This document shows, in pieces, positions 8,211-16,281 of a stretch of DNA of 64,000 nucleotides (position 1 is its first letter; the number at the start of each line of letters is the position of its first letter). A program made the position numbers and the translations under genes. The notes under the pieces were generated by a model. That model was not told where the DNA came from. It ran no database searches and worked only from the letters and a program-made list of their open reading frames with translations. The stretch is from CAYPNP01 sp964412195 (GTDB taxonomy: Bacteria > Acidobacteriota > JAAYUB01). Where the stretch lies: contig CAYPNP010000008.1 in the NCBI GenBank assembly GCA_964412195.1, forward strand, positions 62,001 through 126,000, read 5' to 3'.

Positions 8211-9344
8211 ATGAAAATCCTGTATGGAGTGGTCGGAGAGGGCATGGGCCACGCCACCCGCAGCGCGGTGGTGCTAGACCATCTGCTGGGCCTTGGCCAC
8301 TCCATCCGGGTGGTGGTCTCGGGCCGCGCCCACGACTTCCTGCTGGAGCGCTTCCAGGGCCGCCGCGGACTGGCCGTCGAGGAGATCCACGGCCTGCACC
8401 TGAGCTACGAGGGCGACGCGCTGAACCTGGCCGAGAGCGTCCGCTCCAACCTGCAGGAGGTGCCCAAGGGGCTGCGGACCAACCTGGAGGCCTACCGCCG
8501 GGTGGCCGAGTCGGGCTTCCGTCCCGAGCTGGTCATCAGTGACTTCGAGTCCTGGGCCTACGTCTACGGAATCTTCAACCGGCGTCCGGTTATCAGCATC
8601 GACAACATGCAGGTGCTGCACCGCTGCCGCCACGACGACGCCGTGACCGACCGGCTGCGGTTCGACTTCCAGCTGGCCAAGGCGGCGGTGGCGGTGAAGA
8701 TCCCCGGCGCCTGGCACTACCTTGTCACCAGCTTCTTCTTCCCGCCCGTGTCCAAGAAGCGCACCACCCTCGTCCCGCCCATCCTGCGGCCGGAGGTCCT
8801 GGCCGCCCGCCGCGAGCCGGGCAGCCATTTCGTCGTCTACCAGACCGCCGCCAGCAACAAGGCCCTGGTGCCGCTGCTGAAGAAGCTGCCGGCGGACTTC
8901 CGCGTCTACGGGCTGGGCGGGCCGGGGACGGACGGCAACGTCGCCCTGCGGCCGTTCTCCGGCACGGGCTTCGTGGAGGACCTGCGCACCGCCCGCGGGC
9001 TGATCGCCGGCGGCGGCTTCTCGCTGATGAGCGAGGCGGTGCACCTGCACGTGCCCCTGCTGGCCTGCCCGGTCAAGGGCCAGTACGAGCAGGAGCTGAA
9101 CGCCCGCTACCTGGCCAAGCTGGGCTACGGCACTTGGGCGCCGAGCCTCTCGCTGCCCACACTCGAGTCGTTCCTCAAGCGGGTGGACACATACACCGCC
9201 GGGGTGGCGCGCTACCCGTCCAGCGACAACGGCATGCTCCACGCCTGCCTGGAGGAGCTGCTGCGCCGCGCCGCCGAGGGCGAGCCGGCCCCCGACATGC
9301 TCGACGCCCCGGCGAAGGGGAAGTTCGAACCAGGCCGGCGGTGA
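8211..9344 (+). CDS. MurG-like glycosyltransferase family protein (GT-B fold)
   Basis: 377 aa. N-terminal Rossmann half starts MKILYGVVGEGMGHATRS, the Gly-rich donor-side loop seen in MurG and in the archaeal/bacterial MJ1255-like group. The C-terminal half has GLIAGGGFSLMSEAVHLHVP, the usual nucleotide-sugar binding segment, and ends in a charged tail. Probably transfers a sugar from a nucleotide donor to a lipid or glycan acceptor; the acceptor is unknown. The ATG at 8211 follows a GAAGGAG site; upstream in-frame sequence is repeat. No signal peptide, so cytoplasmic. Confidence 0.8.
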   Translation: MKILYGVVGEGMGHATRSAVVLDHLLGLGHSIRVVVSGRAHDFLLERFQGRRGLAVEEIHGLHLSYEGDALNLAESVRSNLQEVPKGLRTNLEAYRRVAESGFRPELVISDFESWAYVYGIFNRRPVISIDNMQVLHRCRHDDAVTDRLRFDFQLAKAAVAVKIPGAWHYLVTSFFFPPVSKKRTTLVPPILRPEVLAARREPGSHFVVYQTAASNKALVPLLKKLPADFRVYGLGGPGTDGNVALRPFSGTGFVEDLRTARGLIAGGGFSLMSEAVHLHVPLLACPVKGQYEQELNARYLAKLGYGTWAPSLSLPTLESFLKRVDTYTAGVARYPSSDNGMLHACLEELLRRAAEGEPAPDMLDAPAKGKFEPGRR

Positions 9345-9655
9345 ATCGGGGGAACCGACCGGTGACCGATGACCGGTGACCGATCGTAATCGTCGTTCGT
9401 AATCGTAATCGTTCTCGTAATCGTAAACGGACATCGGACTTCGGATATCGGATCTCGGGCGTCTTTGCATATGTTCGGTGGTCATGAGAACGATCGATGA
9501 GCGATAACTCCGCGGTCTCAGCGCCTCTGCGCGAACTTCTTGAAGCAGTTCCGCTTATGGGCATATGAACGCTGGACGAGCACGATCGGTCACCGGTCGC
9601 CGGTCACCGGTCGATTACGAGCACGATTACGAGTACGATCGACGATTACGATGGA
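9345..9655. repeat. Composite gap: CCGGTGA, CGTAAT, GGACATC and GCGCAGAG repeats
   Basis: 318 bp gap. 9357-9385: CCGGTGA/CCGATGA heptamers. 9386-9426: CGTAAT hexamers. 9428-9456: GGACATC/GGATATC units. 9510-9543: one GCGCCTCTGCGCGAACTTCTT copy, the reverse complement of 12228-12250. 9585-9612: inverted GGTCACC units. 9613-9652: inverted CGATTACGAG units. The left and right modules are complementary to each other. Nothing else was seen here. Confidence 0.85.
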
Positions 9656-9662
9656 GTGAGGG

Positions 9663-9953
9663 ATGAAGAAGACAGAGAAACATGAAGCAATCAAGGAGCT
9701 GCGGACGATTCCCGGGGTGGGGCCGAACATCGCCCAGCACCTCTGGGACATCGGCATCCGGCGGGTGGCCGATCTGAAGGACCGGGACCCGCAGGTACTT
9801 TACGAGTCGTCTTGCCGGAAGGAAGGCGTGCAGATCGACCGCTGCCTGCTCTACGTCTACCGCTGCGCGGTCTACTATGCCTCGCGGAAGAAGCACAATC
9901 CCGAGCTGCTGATGTGGTGGAACTGGTCCGACGCGAAAAAGCCCCGGAAGTGA
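9663..9953 (+). CDS. Helix-hairpin-helix protein, Cdd1-like
   Basis: 96 aa. Contains the helix-hairpin-helix LRTIPGVGPNIAQHLWDIGI (residues about 12-31), a non-specific DNA-contact motif, followed by DLKDRDPQVLYE and a Cys/Tyr-rich helical end ending in LLMWWNWSD. This matches the small 'pathogenicity locus' Cdd1 family, whose function is not known. SD GGAGTGAGGG precedes the ATG. Isolated gene surrounded by repeat-rich gaps. Confidence 0.8.
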   Translation: MKKTEKHEAIKELRTIPGVGPNIAQHLWDIGIRRVADLKDRDPQVLYESSCRKEGVQIDRCLLYVYRCAVYYASRKKHNPELLMWWNWSDAKKPRK

Positions 9954-9976
9954 GCCTGGCGTGTCTCCAGCGCGGA

Positions 9977-10346
9977 GTGCGCAATGTCTTCAGCTCCAGT
10001 GACTGTGGCTTAACGGCGGGGGGGCCCGCAGGGCTGGCCGTTGACAGCCCAGGGTGAGCGAAGCGAGCCCTGGGTGGAGGCAATGTTTCCACCATTCTTT
10101 CGGTTCCCATCGAAGCCCTACAGGGGCGCTCGACCATGCGAAGCTTCGGCAGCGTCATCTTGGGGACCGCCTAGAATTCATTTGCAATCGAGAGATTTCT
10201 GACCCAATGCCTGATGGATTCGGTCGCCCCTGCAGGGCTCTTGGGAAACCATCACAGATTGGGGCAATCCTCATCAGCCCAGGGCTCGCTTCGCTCACCC
10301 TGGGCTGTCAACGACCAGCCCTGCGGGTCTCCCTGCCATTGCGCAC
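9977..10346. repeat. Long imperfect inverted repeat (MITE-like) filling the gap
   Basis: Outer arms: 9977-9986 (GTGCGCAATG) pairs with 10337-10346. 10027-10076 (from GCAGGGCTGG through CCCAGGGTGAGCGAAGCGAG) pairs almost perfectly with 10275-10325. Inner arms near 10103-10130 and 10220-10245 (TTCCCA...CCCT.CAGGGGCG) also pair. Each outer arm contains its own CCCAGGG/CCCTGGG hairpin. No open reading frame with known homology is inside. The 449 bp gap (9954-10402) holds nothing else recognisable. Confidence 0.8.
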
Positions 10347-10402
10347 ATCCTCCTCAACGAGCGAAGTGCGGACATTGGATGTCGGATTTCTGTGATTCCT
10401 GA

Positions 10403-11938
10403 TCAGATCTCGTAGGGGTAGGTGGACTCCGGCGGGGGCGACGGAGGTGAGGCACTCGCGCCGGGTTCGCCCGATCCCCCGCGGCGGCGGCGGCGTCCAC
10501 CGCGGCGGCGACGACGGCGGCGGCCGCCGGTCCGGCCCTCGCCCGGAGCGCCCTCCCCCGCCGGGGCACGGCGTTCCCGCCGGCCGGCGGGCTGCAGGTC
10601 CTCCACCGGCTGCCCCTGCAGCAGGCCATCCCACCACGCTTCCAGCTCCGGGTTCCCCCCGTTGAGGGCCAGCTGGAATTTCCAGTAGTCCCACGCCATC
10701 GGGAACGCGGGCATGCGCAGGAAACGGCGGGCCGACGACGGGCGGGTCTTCTTGAACCGCCACTGGTTGTCCAGGATGTGGCGGATGTCCATGGCCACGG
10801 CACGGGGGATCTTGACGCTGGGAGCCAGGGTGGTGACGAAGTCCAGGAGGTGCTCCTTGGAGGACACTCCGGGCTCGTCTTCGCCCTCGACCGCCCGGAT
10901 CAGCGGGCCGAAGAGCAGGGCGTACATCATCGCCGGCGCCACCGGCCGGCCCGCGCGGATGCGCCCGTCGATCCAGTCGCAGGCGGCCAGCCAGCGCGCG
11001 TGCATCGTGCCGGGGCCCTCGGCGACGGTTTGCCCGGCGGCCACGGGGAAGACCCGCTCGAACAGGCCGGTCTCCCGCAGCAGGAGGTAGGTGGGCCGGG
11101 CGGCGCCGAGCAGGAACAGCTTGAAGATCTCCTCGTACATGCGGTCGGAGGAGGCCTTGTTGATGTCGTCGCGGCGCTCCAGGATGGCGGCGTAGGTCTC
11201 CGGTTCGATGGTGAAGCCGAGCTTGGCGGCGAAACGCACCGCCCGGATCATCCGGACCGGGTCCTCGACGAAGCGCTGCAGGGGATCGCCGATGGACCGG
11301 ACGACCTTGGCGCGGATGTCCGCCAGGCCGCCCACGTAGTCGATGAGCGAGAAGTCCTGCAGGTTGTAGAACAGGGCGTTGAGGGTGAAATCGCGGCGCC
11401 AGGCGTCCTGGGCGGGGGTGCCCCAGAGGTTGTCCCGGAGGATCATGCCCTCCTCGGAGCGGATCATGCCGGCGTGGCGGGACCCGTCAAAGGCGCGGCC
11501 GCTGTCGGGTGGCTGGGGGGGCGGCGCGGCCGGAGCCGGCGCGGCGGCGGGCATCGGCCCGAAGGCCAGCTCCGGAAAAGTCGGAGGCCCCGCCGCGGCA
11601 TCGGCTTCCGCATCCACGTCCTCGGGGGCGGCCCGGAACGTGGCCACCTCGATGATCTCGTCGTGGAAGTGGAGGTGGGCCAGGCGGAAGCGACGCCCGA
11701 TGAGGCGGCAGTTGCGGAAGAGCTTTTTGACCTGGTTGGGGGTGGCGGAGGTGACCAGGTCCAGGTCCTTGGGGGTGTGGCCCAGGAGCAGGTCGCGGAT
11801 ACCGCCGCCCACGATGTAGGCGATGAACCCGTGGCGGTTCAGGTGCTGCAGGGTTTTCAGCACGTTGGGGCTGATGTCCCGGCGGGAGACGTTGTGCTGG
11901 TCGCGGGGGATGATGAGGGGTTCGAGCTGCTGCTTCAT
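10403..11938 (-). CDS. pcnB: Poly(A) polymerase of the PcnB type
   Basis: 511 aa. Adds 3' poly(A) tails to RNA and so promotes decay. The N-terminus LIIPRDQHNVSRRDIS and VGGGIRDLLLG followed by KDLDL (catalytic carboxylates), then FRNCRLIGRRFRLAH, match PcnB rather than the CCA-adding branch. A Pro/Ala-rich insert lies near residues 105-150. The tail is very Arg/Gly-rich (about residues 465-500), as in other PcnB C-termini that bind RNA. Start is uncertain: ATG 11938 fits the family, but a GTG at 12010 in frame lies only about 15 nt from the predicted transcription start. Neither has a good ribosome site. Confidence 0.9.
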   Translation of the reverse strand: MKQQLEPLIIPRDQHNVSRRDISPNVLKTLQHLNRHGFIAYIVGGGIRDLLLGHTPKDLDLVTSATPNQVKKLFRNCRLIGRRFRLAHLHFHDEIIEVATFRAAPEDVDAEADAAAGPPTFPELAFGPMPAAAPAPAAPPPQPPDSGRAFDGSRHAGMIRSEEGMILRDNLWGTPAQDAWRRDFTLNALFYNLQDFSLIDYVGGLADIRAKVVRSIGDPLQRFVEDPVRMIRAVRFAAKLGFTIEPETYAAILERRDDINKASSDRMYEEIFKLFLLGAARPTYLLLRETGLFERVFPVAAGQTVAEGPGTMHARWLAACDWIDGRIRAGRPVAPAMMYALLFGPLIRAVEGEDEPGVSSKEHLLDFVTTLAPSVKIPRAVAMDIRHILDNQWRFKKTRPSSARRFLRMPAFPMAWDYWKFQLALNGGNPELEAWWDGLLQGQPVEDLQPAGRRERRAPAGEGAPGEGRTGGRRRRRRRGGRRRRRGGSGEPGASASPPSPPPESTYPYEI

Positions 11939-12031
11939 ACCGTCAGTTGGCGTCGGGCCGGGCGGCGCACAGATGGATTTCGTCGGCGTTGGAGGCTCCG
12001 GCAGCCCCACGGAACGTTCGCCAGACCGCTG

Positions 12032-12060
12032 ATCTTACAAGGAAATGGCAAAGATGTCAA
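12032..12060 (-). promoter_or_regulatory. Promoter of pcnB
   Basis: Minus strand: perfect TTGACA, 17 bp, TAAGAT. Predicted start near 12025. Confidence 0.7.
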
Positions 12061-12067
12061 CGTTTGC

Positions 12068-12262
12068 TGTCGTGCTCGTGCTCGTGCTCGACGGATGACG
12101 GGTGACCGGTGACCGATGACCATAGATCCGACCATGGACGATGGACCATGGACAATGGCGCGACCCATCGATCGTAATCGTCGATCGTAATCGTAATCGT
12201 GCTCGTAATCGCAACCGGACAAGAAGTTCGCGCAGAGGCGCGGAGGCCGCAGAGGCAAATTC
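12068..12262. repeat. Composite repeat block
   Basis: Order on the plus strand: CGTGCT hexamers (12074-12093), CCGGTGA/GGATGAC heptamers (12094-12121), ATGGACC units (12130-12160), CGTAAT hexamers (12172-12217), then AAGTTCGCGCAGAGGCGCGG and GCAGAGGC (12226-12262). It contains the same modules as the gap at 9345-9655 in a different order. It fills the pcnB upstream gap beyond the promoter. Confidence 0.85.
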
Positions 12263-12284
12263 GAATAAAGAATCGATTATGGGA

Positions 12285-13373
12285 TTACTCTGGCTTCCCC
12301 TCTGCCACTCTGAGGGCCGCGTCGATCTCGCCGAGCACCGCGGCGTCGGACTCGCGGGCCCGGGCATCGTCAAGCATCCGGCGCGCCCTGACGCCGCCGA
12401 GCCGGCCCAGGGCCCACGCCGTGTAGCCGCGAATCTGGGGCTTCTCGTGGCGCAGCGTCGCCGCCAGGGCGTCCACGGCGGCGGGGTCGCCGCTGTTGCC
12501 CAGGGCGATGACGGCGTTGCCCCGCATGGCGTCGACGCCGGCCTGCATGGCGAAGGCGGGCAGGGTGGCGCGGAAACGGGCCTCGTCCGCGGTCAGGAGG
12601 GGGATCAGCTCCGGGCTGTCCTCCGCCGCGTCGATGGGCACCGGATAGGCGCAGCGTGCTTTGACTCCCTTGTTCCGCGGGCAGGCCAGCAGGCACTCGC
12701 CGCAGCCGAACATGCGGTTCTCCTGGTGGGGACGCAACTTGGGCGGGACGAAGTAACCCCACAGCCAGTTGGTGATGCATTTCGCCCGGTCCACCGCGTA
12801 GTCGGCCGTGATGGCGCCGGTCGGGCAGGCCTCCATGCAGCGGCGGCAGTCGGGCGGACAGGGGACGGGGGCGTGCAGCGGTTGCTCCTCCACCGCCAGC
12901 GGCGCGTCCGTGGCGAAGCAGGAAAACATCACCCACGCGCCCAGCCGCGGCGTGACCACCACCGCGTGTCGTCCGTAGCGGCCCAGGCCCGCGCGGACCG
13001 CGGCCGGCTTGATGGGGAGGCGCGGCACCGGCGCCGCGGCGTAGCCCCGGTCCCGCAAAAACGTCCCGACGGTGTCCTCGCAGTGCGCGTTCATCTGTTG
13101 GAAGGCGCGGCTGCCGTACGGCGTGAAGCGACCCCGCGGCGCGCCGGGCTCCGAGGGGCGCAGCCGGGGCTCGTAGCGGACGCAGAAGCCGGCCACCACC
13201 ACGGCCCGCGCCCCCGGCAGCACCTCGCGCGCCTGGACGTGGCGGTAGACGGCGGGGCTCTCCGGCAGCGGCTCCGCCGAGAGCACGCCCACCAGGTCGA
13301 TGCCGGCCGCGAGGATGTGCTCCTTCAACTCGGCCGTCAGTCTGGGATCCGGTCGATCAGGCACCCTGGACAT
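12285..13373 (-). CDS. QueG-like double 4Fe-4S protein with HEAT-like C-terminus
   Basis: 362 aa. Central ferredoxin module with CPPDCRRCMEACPTGAI and FGCGECLLACPRNKG supplies ligands for two 4Fe-4S clusters, in the arrangement of epoxyqueuosine reductase (COG1600). The C-terminal part (about 265-355) has two HEAT-like helical repeats (NAVIALGNSGDPAAV, YTAWALGRLGG). The N-terminal DUF1730-like half is present, but the segment before AGLGRYG reads PRLPIKPA and lacks the Asp-containing motif that QueG uses. It may therefore be a paralogue rather than true QueG, although queA is in this window. Lies 53 bp downstream of the MarR gene and is probably co-transcribed. Confidence 0.75.
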   Translation of the reverse strand: MSRVPDRPDPRLTAELKEHILAAGIDLVGVLSAEPLPESPAVYRHVQAREVLPGARAVVVAGFCVRYEPRLRPSEPGAPRGRFTPYGSRAFQQMNAHCEDTVGTFLRDRGYAAAPVPRLPIKPAAVRAGLGRYGRHAVVVTPRLGAWVMFSCFATDAPLAVEEQPLHAPVPCPPDCRRCMEACPTGAITADYAVDRAKCITNWLWGYFVPPKLRPHQENRMFGCGECLLACPRNKGVKARCAYPVPIDAAEDSPELIPLLTADEARFRATLPAFAMQAGVDAMRGNAVIALGNSGDPAAVDALAATLRHEKPQIRGYTAWALGRLGGVRARRMLDDARARESDAAVLGEIDAALRVAEGKPE

Positions 13374-13426
13374 TCGCTTGCTCCTTCACCGGATGGTACG
13401 GCCGCCGGCCCGGCCGGTTCACGGAC

Positions 13427-13870
13427 TTAGTCTTCCTGGGACGACCGCACGTGGTCCAGCAGCCGGGCCAGCAGGCTCTCGAGCTGCGCCAGCTCCGCCG
13501 CCGAAAGGCACGCCGCCGGGTCGGACCGGCGGGCGGCGCCCGAGGTGCCGCGCCGCACTTCCTGGTGTTTCGCCCGGCCGGCGGGAGCGATCCGGATCCG
13601 GGACCGCTTCCGGTTGCCGGGATCGGGCTCCCGGGTGATCCAGCCCTGGCGCTCCATGTTGCGGAGGATCACCGTGGCCGTGGGCCGGTCGCAGTAGAGC
13701 ATCTCGGCGATCTCCGACGGGTGCAGGTACTCCCGGCTGCTGAGCTGCCGCAGTACGTACGACTGCTTCAGGGTGACGCCGTGCGGGACGTAGCCCTTCT
13801 GTAGCCCCCGCCGCCAGGTCAGGAAGACCGTGCCCAGCTGCTCCATCAACGTCTTTCGGCTCGCCTTCAT
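13427..13870 (-). CDS. MarR-family transcriptional regulator
   Basis: 147 aa winged-helix dimer regulator. Recognition region: LHPSEIAEMLYCDRPTATVILRNM (helix-turn-helix), then the wing ITREPDPGNRKRSRIRI, typical of MarR. The ATG at 13870 is chosen because the alternative in-frame GTG at 13897 would lie upstream of the predicted transcription start (about 13881). A perfect palindrome directly in front of the ATG suggests autorepression and control of the QueG-like gene downstream. Ligand unknown. Confidence 0.88.
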   Translation of the reverse strand: MKASRKTLMEQLGTVFLTWRRGLQKGYVPHGVTLKQSYVLRQLSSREYLHPSEIAEMLYCDRPTATVILRNMERQGWITREPDPGNRKRSRIRIAPAGRAKHQEVRRGTSGAARRSDPAACLSAAELAQLESLLARLLDHVRSSQED

Positions 13871-13871
13871 A

Positions 13872-13885
13872 GTTAGAACTCTAAC
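13872..13885. promoter_or_regulatory. Palindromic operator, probable MarR binding site
   Basis: GTTAGA-AC-TCTAAC, a 6+6 bp palindrome 1 bp upstream of the regulator's ATG and overlapping the predicted transcription start. This is the usual place for autoregulation by a MarR repressor. Confidence 0.65.
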
Positions 13886-13887
13886 CA

Positions 13888-13916
13888 AATATCCCACCCG
13901 GCCAGCTCCCTGTCAA
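13888..13916 (-). promoter_or_regulatory. Promoter of the MarR gene
   Basis: Minus strand: perfect TTGACA, 17 bp, GATATT (4/6). Predicted start near 13881, inside the palindrome at 13872-13885. Confidence 0.65.
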
Positions 13917-13964
13917 GCGGAAATTCACCCCAAGCCGACAAGCACGAGTTCACCGGTTTCCTAT

Positions 13965-13995
13965 TCCGCACTCCGCACTCCGCACTCCGCACTCC
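13965..13995. repeat. CCGCACT heptamer tract
   Basis: About four tandem CCGCACT units just upstream of the bat operon promoter, ending in a C-run. Confidence 0.8.
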
Positions 13996-14007
13996 CCCCC
14001 GTTCCCC

Positions 14008-14036
14008 TTGGCATGACGCCGGTCTTTTGGTACCAT
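14008..14036 (+). promoter_or_regulatory. Promoter of the bat operon
   Basis: TTGGCA (5/6), 17 bp, TACCAT (4/6), with an extended TG one base before the -10. Predicted start near 14043, about 34 nt before the first ATG. Confidence 0.7.
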
Positions 14037-14076
14037 TCCCGGTTGGAATCCCGGAAGGGATCGGGAAACGGACGGA

Positions 14077-15066
14077 ATGAACTTCAATCGACGCACCATT
14101 TGGGGACTGTTCCTGTTACTGCTCCTGGCGGCGGCTCACTCGGTGCCGGGCCAAGCGCCCGCCGCGCCGTCGCTGCGGATCGACGCGCGCCTGGCCGAGC
14201 CCGGCAAGAGCCCGACCCTGGGCGATCCGGTGGCACTCACCGTGACCCTGCGCTACCCCGAGGGCGCCCCCACCCCCGCGCTGGTCCGGCAATTCCCCGA
14301 CCGGGCTTCCTTTCTGGATGAAACTTCACTCAAGACCGATCGGCACGGCGGCGTGGTGACCGAGGCCCGCCGCGTCCGGCTGGCCTTCTTCGAGACCGGC
14401 GCCGTGGACAGCGGCCCCATCGCCTACACTACGCGCTGGCAGGGGAAGGAGCTCCGGGGCGAGGCGCCGCCGGTGCGGGTGACCGTCAAGGCCCTGCGCA
14501 CCGAAAAGGAGAAGGATGCCGACAAGGCCGAGCCGCCCTGGGTCCTGCCCTTCCCCACCGCCAAGCTGGTGCTGATCATCGCCTGCGTCCTGGCCGCGGC
14601 CGCCGCCCTGGGCGCGCTGCTGTGGTGGTGGCTGGGCCGGCGCCGGCGCGCCCGCGAGATCCCGGCCATCCCGGCCCACCTGGAGGCCCGCGACCGCCTG
14701 CAGGCCCTGGCCGGTCGCGACCTGCCCCGGCAGGGCCGCGTGCGCGAGCTGTACTTCGAGTCGTCCGAGATCATCAAGGACTACCTGGGCAAGGAGCTGG
14801 GCGTCCTCGTACTGGAGCGCACCACCGCCGAGATCCTGGCCCAGCTGCCCGAGCAGCCCGGCCTCTCGCCCGAAGCCGCCGCGCTGGGGACGGAGTTCCT
14901 CATCGCCGCCGACTGGGTCAAATTCGCGAAATACGTGCCGACCACCGCCGAGGTGGACGCCTGCCTGCGCCGGGCTTTCGACATCGTCGACCGGGTCCAC
15001 GCGGACATCGAGGCGCACCGGACCGCCCCGCCTGCGGAGCCCCCCGCGGAGGAGGCGGCACCATGA
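14077..15066 (+). CDS. Membrane protein of the Bat locus (BatD-C/DUF4381-like)
   Basis: 329 aa. Signal peptide (WGLFLLLLLAAAHSVPGQ), a periplasmic beta domain (about 30-145), one membrane helix (LVLIIACVLAAAAALGALLW, about 165-185), an Arg-rich stop-transfer patch, then a cytoplasmic helical domain (about 200-310) resembling the C-terminal part of BatD in the same operon (compare DYLGKELGVLVLERT here with NYLEGRFGLSRIELTGT there). First gene of the operon; its stop overlaps the batA start (ATGA). Function is inferred from context only. Confidence 0.65.
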   Translation: MNFNRRTIWGLFLLLLLAAAHSVPGQAPAAPSLRIDARLAEPGKSPTLGDPVALTVTLRYPEGAPTPALVRQFPDRASFLDETSLKTDRHGGVVTEARRVRLAFFETGAVDSGPIAYTTRWQGKELRGEAPPVRVTVKALRTEKEKDADKAEPPWVLPFPTAKLVLIIACVLAAAAALGALLWWWLGRRRRAREIPAIPAHLEARDRLQALAGRDLPRQGRVRELYFESSEIIKDYLGKELGVLVLERTTAEILAQLPEQPGLSPEAAALGTEFLIAADWVKFAKYVPTTAEVDACLRRAFDIVDRVHADIEAHRTAPPAEPPAEEAAP

Positions 15067-16046
15067 GCCTCTTCCGCAACCCCGAGGCCCTCTGGCTGCT
15101 CCTGCTGCTGCCGCTGCTGGCCTGGCGCCACTGGCGGGCCCTGCGCGGCGGCGGCGCGGCGCTGCGCCACCCGGCGGGGTTCGCCGTGGCCGGCGGCGGC
15201 GCCTGGGCCCACCACCTCCACTTCGCCCTGAAGGCGGCCGCCTTCGCCCTGCTGGTGGTGGCGCTGGCCCGCCCGCAGGAGACCCTGGCGGGAGAGGACG
15301 TCTCCACCGAGGGCGTGGACATCATGCTGGCCCTGGACACGTCCGGCAGCATGGACGCCCGCGACTTCCAGCCGCGCAACCGGCTGGAGGTGGCCAAGCA
15401 GGTGGCCATTGACTTCATCAAGGGCCGCGCCTCCGACCGGATCGGCCTGGTGGTCTTCTCCGCTCGCGCCATCACCCGCTGCCCGCTCACGGTGGACTAC
15501 GACGTGCTGCTGCAACTCACCGACAGCACCCACCTCGGCATGCTGCCCGACGGCACGGCCATCGGCAACGCCCTGGCCACGGCGGTGAGCCGGCTGCGCC
15601 TGTCCAAGGCCCGCTCGAAGGTGGTGATCCTGGTGACCGACGGCGTGAACAATACCGGGGAGATCGACCCGCTGACCGCCGCCGACATGGCCCAGGCGCT
15701 GGGGCTCAAGGTCTACACCGTCGGCGTGGGGCGGGAGGGGCCGGTGCCCATCCCGGTGATGAACCCCTACACCGGCAAGAAGCAGCTCATGGACGTGGAG
15801 GTCAAGATCGACGAGGACCTGCTGCGGGAGATCTCGCGCCGGACCGGCGGCCGGTACTTCCGGGCCACCGACGCCGACGCCCTCCGCGCCATCTTCAAGC
15901 AGATCGACGGCCTGGAGAAGAGCGAGGTCAAGGTGCGCCGCTGGGCCGACTACATCGAGCGCTTCATGCCCTGGGCGGCCGCGGCCCTTCTGCTGCTCGG
16001 CCTCTGGATCGTCCTCGGAGAAACCGTGTTCCGGAAGTTGCCGTAA
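15063..16046 (+). CDS. batA: BatA, VWA-domain membrane protein
   Basis: 327 aa. Two N-terminal membrane segments (ALWLLLLLPLLAW and about residues 60-75), a von Willebrand A domain with the metal-ion site DTSGSMD and the late TDGVNNTGE, and a C-terminal helix (PWAAAALLLLGLWIVLG). BatA/BatB form a membrane assembly linked to stress or aerotolerance in Bacteroides and Leptospira; its mechanism is unclear. Start overlaps the preceding stop by 4 bp. No moxR or DUF58 gene precedes it here, unlike many bat loci. Confidence 0.9.
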   Translation: MSLFRNPEALWLLLLLPLLAWRHWRALRGGGAALRHPAGFAVAGGGAWAHHLHFALKAAAFALLVVALARPQETLAGEDVSTEGVDIMLALDTSGSMDARDFQPRNRLEVAKQVAIDFIKGRASDRIGLVVFSARAITRCPLTVDYDVLLQLTDSTHLGMLPDGTAIGNALATAVSRLRLSKARSKVVILVTDGVNNTGEIDPLTAADMAQALGLKVYTVGVGREGPVPIPVMNPYTGKKQLMDVEVKIDEDLLREISRRTGGRYFRATDADALRAIFKQIDGLEKSEVKVRRWADYIERFMPWAAAALLLLGLWIVLGETVFRKLP

Positions 16047-16072
16047 TACAGCTGACTGTCGACCGGGAAGGA

Positions 16073-16250
16073 ATCTTGAACATCGAACATCGAACACTGA
16101 ACATCGAACTTCGAAGTCAAACCGGAGCTTCTTCCCGTTTGTTCGGGGAAACGCGCAGCCGTGATGGGTTTAGCGGTTCTACTTCGATGTTCGATGTTCA
16201 ATGTTCAATGTTCGATGTTCGATTGGATCCGCTGTTCGATGTTCGATCGG
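16073..16250. repeat. Inverted pair of TTCGATG heptamer tracts between batA and batB
   Basis: Left tract 16073-16114 reads GAACATC units (the complement), and right tract 16178-16250 reads TTCGATG/TTCAATG units. They can fold into a stem of roughly 35 bp with a ~65 nt loop. Both flanking genes belong to one operon whose other junctions overlap or nearly touch, so the 235 bp gap looks like an insertion. Confidence 0.8.
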
Positions 16251-16281
16251 ATTTACGTTTGGAAGGGGCAAGAAAGAAAGC

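Noticed and set aside
9954..10402. Insertion sequence or transposase remnant
   Set aside because: Only inverted repeats are visible; no frame in the interval resembles a transposase.
16201..16281. N-terminal extension of BatB
   Set aside because: It would translate the TTCGATG repeat; the conserved BatB start is MRFAAPEYL at 16282.
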